6,796 nucleotides of DNA from Candidatus Hydrogenedentota bacterium (GTDB taxonomy: Bacteria; Hydrogenedentota; Hydrogenedentia; Hydrogenedentiales; GCA-2746185), in assembly GCA_012965445.1 (NCBI GenBank), contig DTSJ01000450.1:1-6796 (forward strand). Reading direction: 5' to 3'. Each line of letters starts with the position of its first letter. Position 1 is the first letter of the stretch. The position numbers were made by a program, and so were the translations under genes. Below, piece after piece: positions 4,466-6,796 of the stretch. The notes under the pieces were generated by a model that saw only the letters and a program-made list of their open reading frames with translations, searched no databases and had not been told where the DNA came from.

Positions 4466-5452
4466 TCACGGATTGACGACGATCTTGCCGATTTGTTGGT
4501 TGCTTTGCATGTGTAGTATCGCATCTTGTACGTCCGCCATCGGGAATCGGCTATCAATCACCAACGACAGTTCATCGGAATCGAGGGCCTGAGTGATATC
4601 GTCCACCGCAGCGCGAACCGCGTCACTGTCTTTGTAGAGGTTTGCTGCGCTATAGGCGCGCAAGGTAGCGTTCTTTCCTATCAGTAGTCCGGCGTCAACG
4701 GACATAGGTGACACGTCCAGCACGCCGTAAAAGAATATCCAGCCAAACCGTTTGACCACTTCGATGTGTTCTGCCATCATGGTGCCGGTGACCGCATCGA
4801 AAATCACGTCCGCCCCATTACCGCCTGTGATTTCAGCGACCCGTTCGACGTACTTTTCGTTTTGCGTATCGACCACGTGCGCAGCGCCGAGTTCCTTCAA
4901 TCGTTCGACTTTTTCAGGACTCGTCGTTGTCGCTATAGAAATCCCTCCCGCTCGATTGACCAGCTGAATTGCCGCGACGCCCACCGAACTCGACGACGCC
5001 GTGATGACCACGTGCTGGCCGGATTTCACGTTGACGACTCCGTTCAATGCTCCATAGGCGGTCAGGTATTGCATCCAGATACCGCCCGCGTCTTCATCGC
5101 TCACGCTTTCGGGCGTTCGCACAACGAACCGTTCTGGAGCGACAACGTATTCCGCCATTCCTCCTTGGGTCGACGCGTTGAGCGTGGATGCCAGGATACC
5201 CACACGATCACCTACCTCGTACCTAACGCCTTCACCAACCGCTTCCACGTATCCGGCGGCCTCTTTTCCGGTGCGACTCGGAAACGCTGGTTTTTGATAG
5301 TAGCGACCAATCTGAAACAAGATATCTGCACGATTCAGTCCGGCAGAGGTCACACGTATAAGGACTTCGCCCGGTCCAGGAGTTTGTTTTTCCCATTCCT
5401 CCACGCCCAACACGTCCGCCCCACCCAATTCGTGAAACACTACCGCTTTCAT
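4466..5452 (-). CDS. Zinc-independent NADPH:quinone oxidoreductase of the MDR superfamily
   Basis: Enzymes of this family (quinone reductase/zeta-crystallin and enoyl reductase types) transfer hydride from NAD(P)H to quinones or enones in the cytoplasm. The ATG at 5452 gives 328 residues, the normal family length, starts with the typical MKAVVFHELGG, and has GGGGA about 7 bases upstream. The GroES-like N-terminal domain includes PGPGEVLIRV (26-34), AGLNRADILFQIGRY (37-51) and FPSRTGKEAAGYVEAVG (57-73). The nucleotide-binding fold starts at HVVITASSSSVGVAAIQL (147-164), where TASSSSVG replaces the usual GAxGGVG. Near residues 213-244 it has GADVIFDAVTG and FGWIFFYG. The zinc-ligand signature GHE is absent. 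The C-terminus IGKIVVNP is standard. The gene appears intact. The exact substrate cannot be assigned. A MITE-like element ends 31 bases beyond its stop codon. Confidence 0.88.
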   Translation of the reverse strand: MKAVVFHELGGADVLGVEEWEKQTPGPGEVLIRVTSAGLNRADILFQIGRYYQKPAFPSRTGKEAAGYVEAVGEGVRYEVGDRVGILASTLNASTQGGMAEYVVAPERFVVRTPESVSDEDAGGIWMQYLTAYGALNGVVNVKSGQHVVITASSSSVGVAAIQLVNRAGGISIATTTSPEKVERLKELGAAHVVDTQNEKYVERVAEITGGNGADVIFDAVTGTMMAEHIEVVKRFGWIFFYGVLDVSPMSVDAGLLIGKNATLRAYSAANLYKDSDAVRAAVDDITQALDSDELSLVIDSRFPMADVQDAILHMQSNQQIGKIVVNP

Positions 5453-5665
5453 TGGTCGTCCCCTTTCCAAAAAATCTGCGTTCTTCAGTCGCTGAGCTCG
5501 TAAGCTGTCGGTCCGCCCGCGATTCTTCAGCCAGTTTAGCAAACGAGGAACTCCGATTCGACACCCACGACGAAAAACGAGTTATATATCGGACCTCTGG
5601 ATCTCAGACGAGCCGCAGATCCTACACTATCGCGGCCGAATGGTGATATGGTAGACCTCATCATT

Positions 5666-5694
5666 TTTATAGCGGGTTTCGTTACGGATTTCAA
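5666..5694 (-). promoter_or_regulatory. Probable sigma-70 promoter of the MDR reductase gene
   Basis: On the minus strand: TTGAAA (5694-5689), spacer exactly 17 bases, TATAAA (5671-5666). The start would be near 5659, giving a leader of about 207 bases to the ATG at 5452. It ends two bases before the amidase start codon on the other strand, so the two divergent genes share this region. The long leader is unusual, and another promoter closer to the gene is possible. Confidence 0.5.
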
Positions 5695-5696
5695 CT

Positions 5697-6547
5697 ATGT
5701 CCATCAGTGAACAGACAGCGTATTTAGATGCCACGGGCCAGGCAGAATTGGTTCGAAAGGGCGAAGTCAGTGCAGAGGAATTATTGGATGCGACCGAAGG
5801 TGCCGTGCTTGGCGACCCCTACGCGGCTCCGACAAAGGAGCGTCCATTTCTGGACGAGGTCACGACGGATCCCGGTCGGCTCCGGATTGCCTATACCGTG
5901 AAGCCACCGAACGGTAAACCCATCCATGAAGATTGTATTCAGGCCACGCTTGATACGGTCAAATTGTGGAGGAACTGGGCCACGAAGTGGTGGAAACCTG
6001 GGCAGATTACGAAGGAATTGAAATGAGTCGCGCCTTCGTAACGATGTGGGAATGTGGCGCACGTTTCGGAATTACTGCCGCCGCAGCCTTACAGGGTCGT
6101 GAACCGCAGGAAGACGATGTCGAGCCGTTGTCCTGGGCGTTGTACGAACGCGGAGCGAATATTACGGGCGCGCAATACATGGCGGCGATCAATCATATAC
6201 AACGGGTTTCACGGGTCATTGCCGGATTCATGCAGGACTACGATATTTTGCTGACACCGACTCTGGGTGAGCCTCCCGTGCCCTTGGGTACCTTCGATGC
6301 GAAACCGGATAATCCGGTGTACGGTTATTATCGTGCTGGAAAATTCGCGCCGTTCACCGCCATGTACAACATGACGGGACAACCGGCCATGAGCGTGCCG
6401 CTGACGTGGAACGACGATGGCCTGCCCATCGACAGTCATTTCGTCGGGCGATTTGGCGACAAGGCGACGTTATTGCGCTTGGCAGGACAGCTCGAAGCCG
6501 CACGCCCTTGGGCAAACAGACGGCCTCCAGTGAACGTGCTTGCATAG
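5697..6547 (+). pseudogene. Amidase-signature family pseudogene: catalytic core deleted, plus frameshift
   Basis: Amidases of this family hydrolyse amides with a Ser-cisSer-Lys triad and are usually 450-500 residues. Here the normal N-terminus (MSISEQTAYLDATGQAELVR, ... VSAEELLDA) jumps at 5781-5792 straight to the region after the active site (TEGAVLGDPYAAPTKERPFL). About 190 residues are missing, including the catalytic Lys and the GSSGGS block. Family members carry LLDA both near residue 30 and just before TxGAxxGDPYAAP, so the junction looks like recombination between the two. A second lesion follows TVKL (5964-5968): one base is missing, and the protein resumes in another frame as EELGHEVVETWADYEG through MSRAFVTMWE, DYDILLTPTLGEPPVPLGTF, NMTGQPAMSVPL and FVGRFGDKATLLRLA to the stop at 6545-6547. 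It cannot be active. The C-terminal half is otherwise well preserved, so decay is recent. Confidence 0.88.
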
Positions 6548-6552
6548 GCACT

Positions 6553-6717
6553 CGTAATGAGCAGGGCTTGAGCAGCGGGGTCTTCGTTTAGGGACTTGAC
6601 TGCAGCGCAAACGTCTCGAATCAGATCCATATCGATCGCGTTTAAGGCCTCGGATCGATCGAGTGTGAGCGTCGCAATGCCCTCAGAGACGTCGAGCAGT
6701 ACGGTTTCGAATTCCAT
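6553..6717 (-). pseudogene. Enoyl-CoA hydratase/isomerase N-terminal remnant
   Basis: Reading from the ATG at 6717 (a GTG at 6726 is an alternative): MEFETVLLDVSEGIATLTLD, then RSEALNAIDMDLIRDV and PAAQALLIT. This is the standard crotonase start: beta strands, then RPxxxNAxxxxxxxEL-like, then the strand before the oxyanion-hole motif. The expected continuation GxGxAFCAGGDL is lost. From about 6552 leftward the frame only reads the antisense of the amidase end. About 55 of the usual 260 residues remain, so it is inactive. A DNA deletion has joined its 5' part tail to tail with the amidase fragment. The stop of another minus-strand gene lies 26 bases upstream, so both probably belonged to one acyl-CoA operon. 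Confidence 0.82.
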
Positions 6718-6743
6718 TGTGAACACTTCTGCTGTTGATTAAT

Positions 6744-6796
6744 TTACAATGTTTGAACGACCTTGTCGTCGGTGAGCTTCTGCACATCCGAATCGC
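6744..6796 (-). CDS. C-terminal end of an unidentified gene, cut by the window edge
   Basis: The minus strand from the right edge reads DSDVQKLTDDKVVQTL followed by TAA at 6746-6744. The composition is protein-like and ends a short distance before the enoyl-CoA hydratase start, as in an operon. Sixteen residues are too few to identify the family. An acyl-CoA metabolism gene would fit the neighbour, but that is only context. Confidence 0.5.
   Translation of the reverse strand, partial: DSDVQKLTDDKVVQTL

Noticed and set aside
4766..5503. 245-codon plus-strand frame opposite the MDR reductase
   Set aside because: It is the antisense shadow of a strongly supported gene.
5453..5542. 30-residue N-terminal extension of the MDR reductase
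   Set aside because: The family normally starts at MKAVV, and the ATG at 5452 has a good GGGGA site; the extension has no recognisable feature.
6436..6552. Continuation of enoyl-CoA hydratase as ITSAYASTFTGGRL, superficially like the AFCAGGDL motif
   Set aside because: This stretch is exactly antisense to the conserved amidase C-terminus; the likeness is chance and the frame then loses all crotonase character.

Overview
The window reads as a stretch of accessory and decaying DNA from a bacterial chromosome, most likely of the phylum Planctomycetota. The taxonomic hint is a fragment at about 959-1108 whose translation (NLLFGVFAVQL... AAAAWAVDPSK) matches, from memory, the N-terminal extension common on planctomycete Ser/Thr kinases. 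The lipoprotein with a pseudopilin-like head and the amidase, MDR reductase and enoyl-CoA hydratase genes fit this but do not prove it. No database search was run.

Layout, left to right. A SEL1-repeat lipoprotein gene (66-542) is interrupted by a one-base frame change exactly at a TTTAAAG heptamer; its last repeat and two membrane helices continue in the -1 frame to 778. Next come the kinase N-terminal fragment (959-1108), a palindrome-rich stretch (1238-1336) and the 3' end of a tRNA, probably tRNA-Pro, ending in CCA at 1405. The rest of that tRNA is missing, as expected at the edge of an integrated element. A small two-helix membrane protein with a probable PH-like domain follows (1450-1914), then 324 bp without a convincing gene. 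A minus-strand lipoprotein with a pseudopilin-like head (2239-2703) has a clear promoter at 2737-2765. That promoter lies inside a 31-bp sequence also present at 2130-2160.

The middle is dominated by a family of inverted-repeat elements. A 75-bp, almost pure palindrome (2840-2914) has the same ends as a 621-bp MITE-like element (3814-4434) with about 165-bp terminal inverted repeats (about 88% identical by hand count) and no convincing gene. Between them sits a gene for a phage-type protein with a CxxHD box (3185-3694).

The right part looks like metabolic chromosome. It holds an intact zinc-independent quinone reductase/MDR gene (4466-5452, minus) with a probable promoter 210 bp upstream. 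This is followed by an amidase pseudogene (5697-6547) that lost its catalytic core and carries a frameshift, an enoyl-CoA hydratase remnant cut off where it meets the amidase (6553-6717, minus), and the last codons of another minus-strand gene at the window edge.

I see no intact multi-gene system. The most notable signals are the inverted-repeat element family, the frame change at a classical slippery heptamer, the tRNA remnant beside repeated palindromes, and an amidase deletion whose junction suggests recombination between two LLDA-coding stretches.
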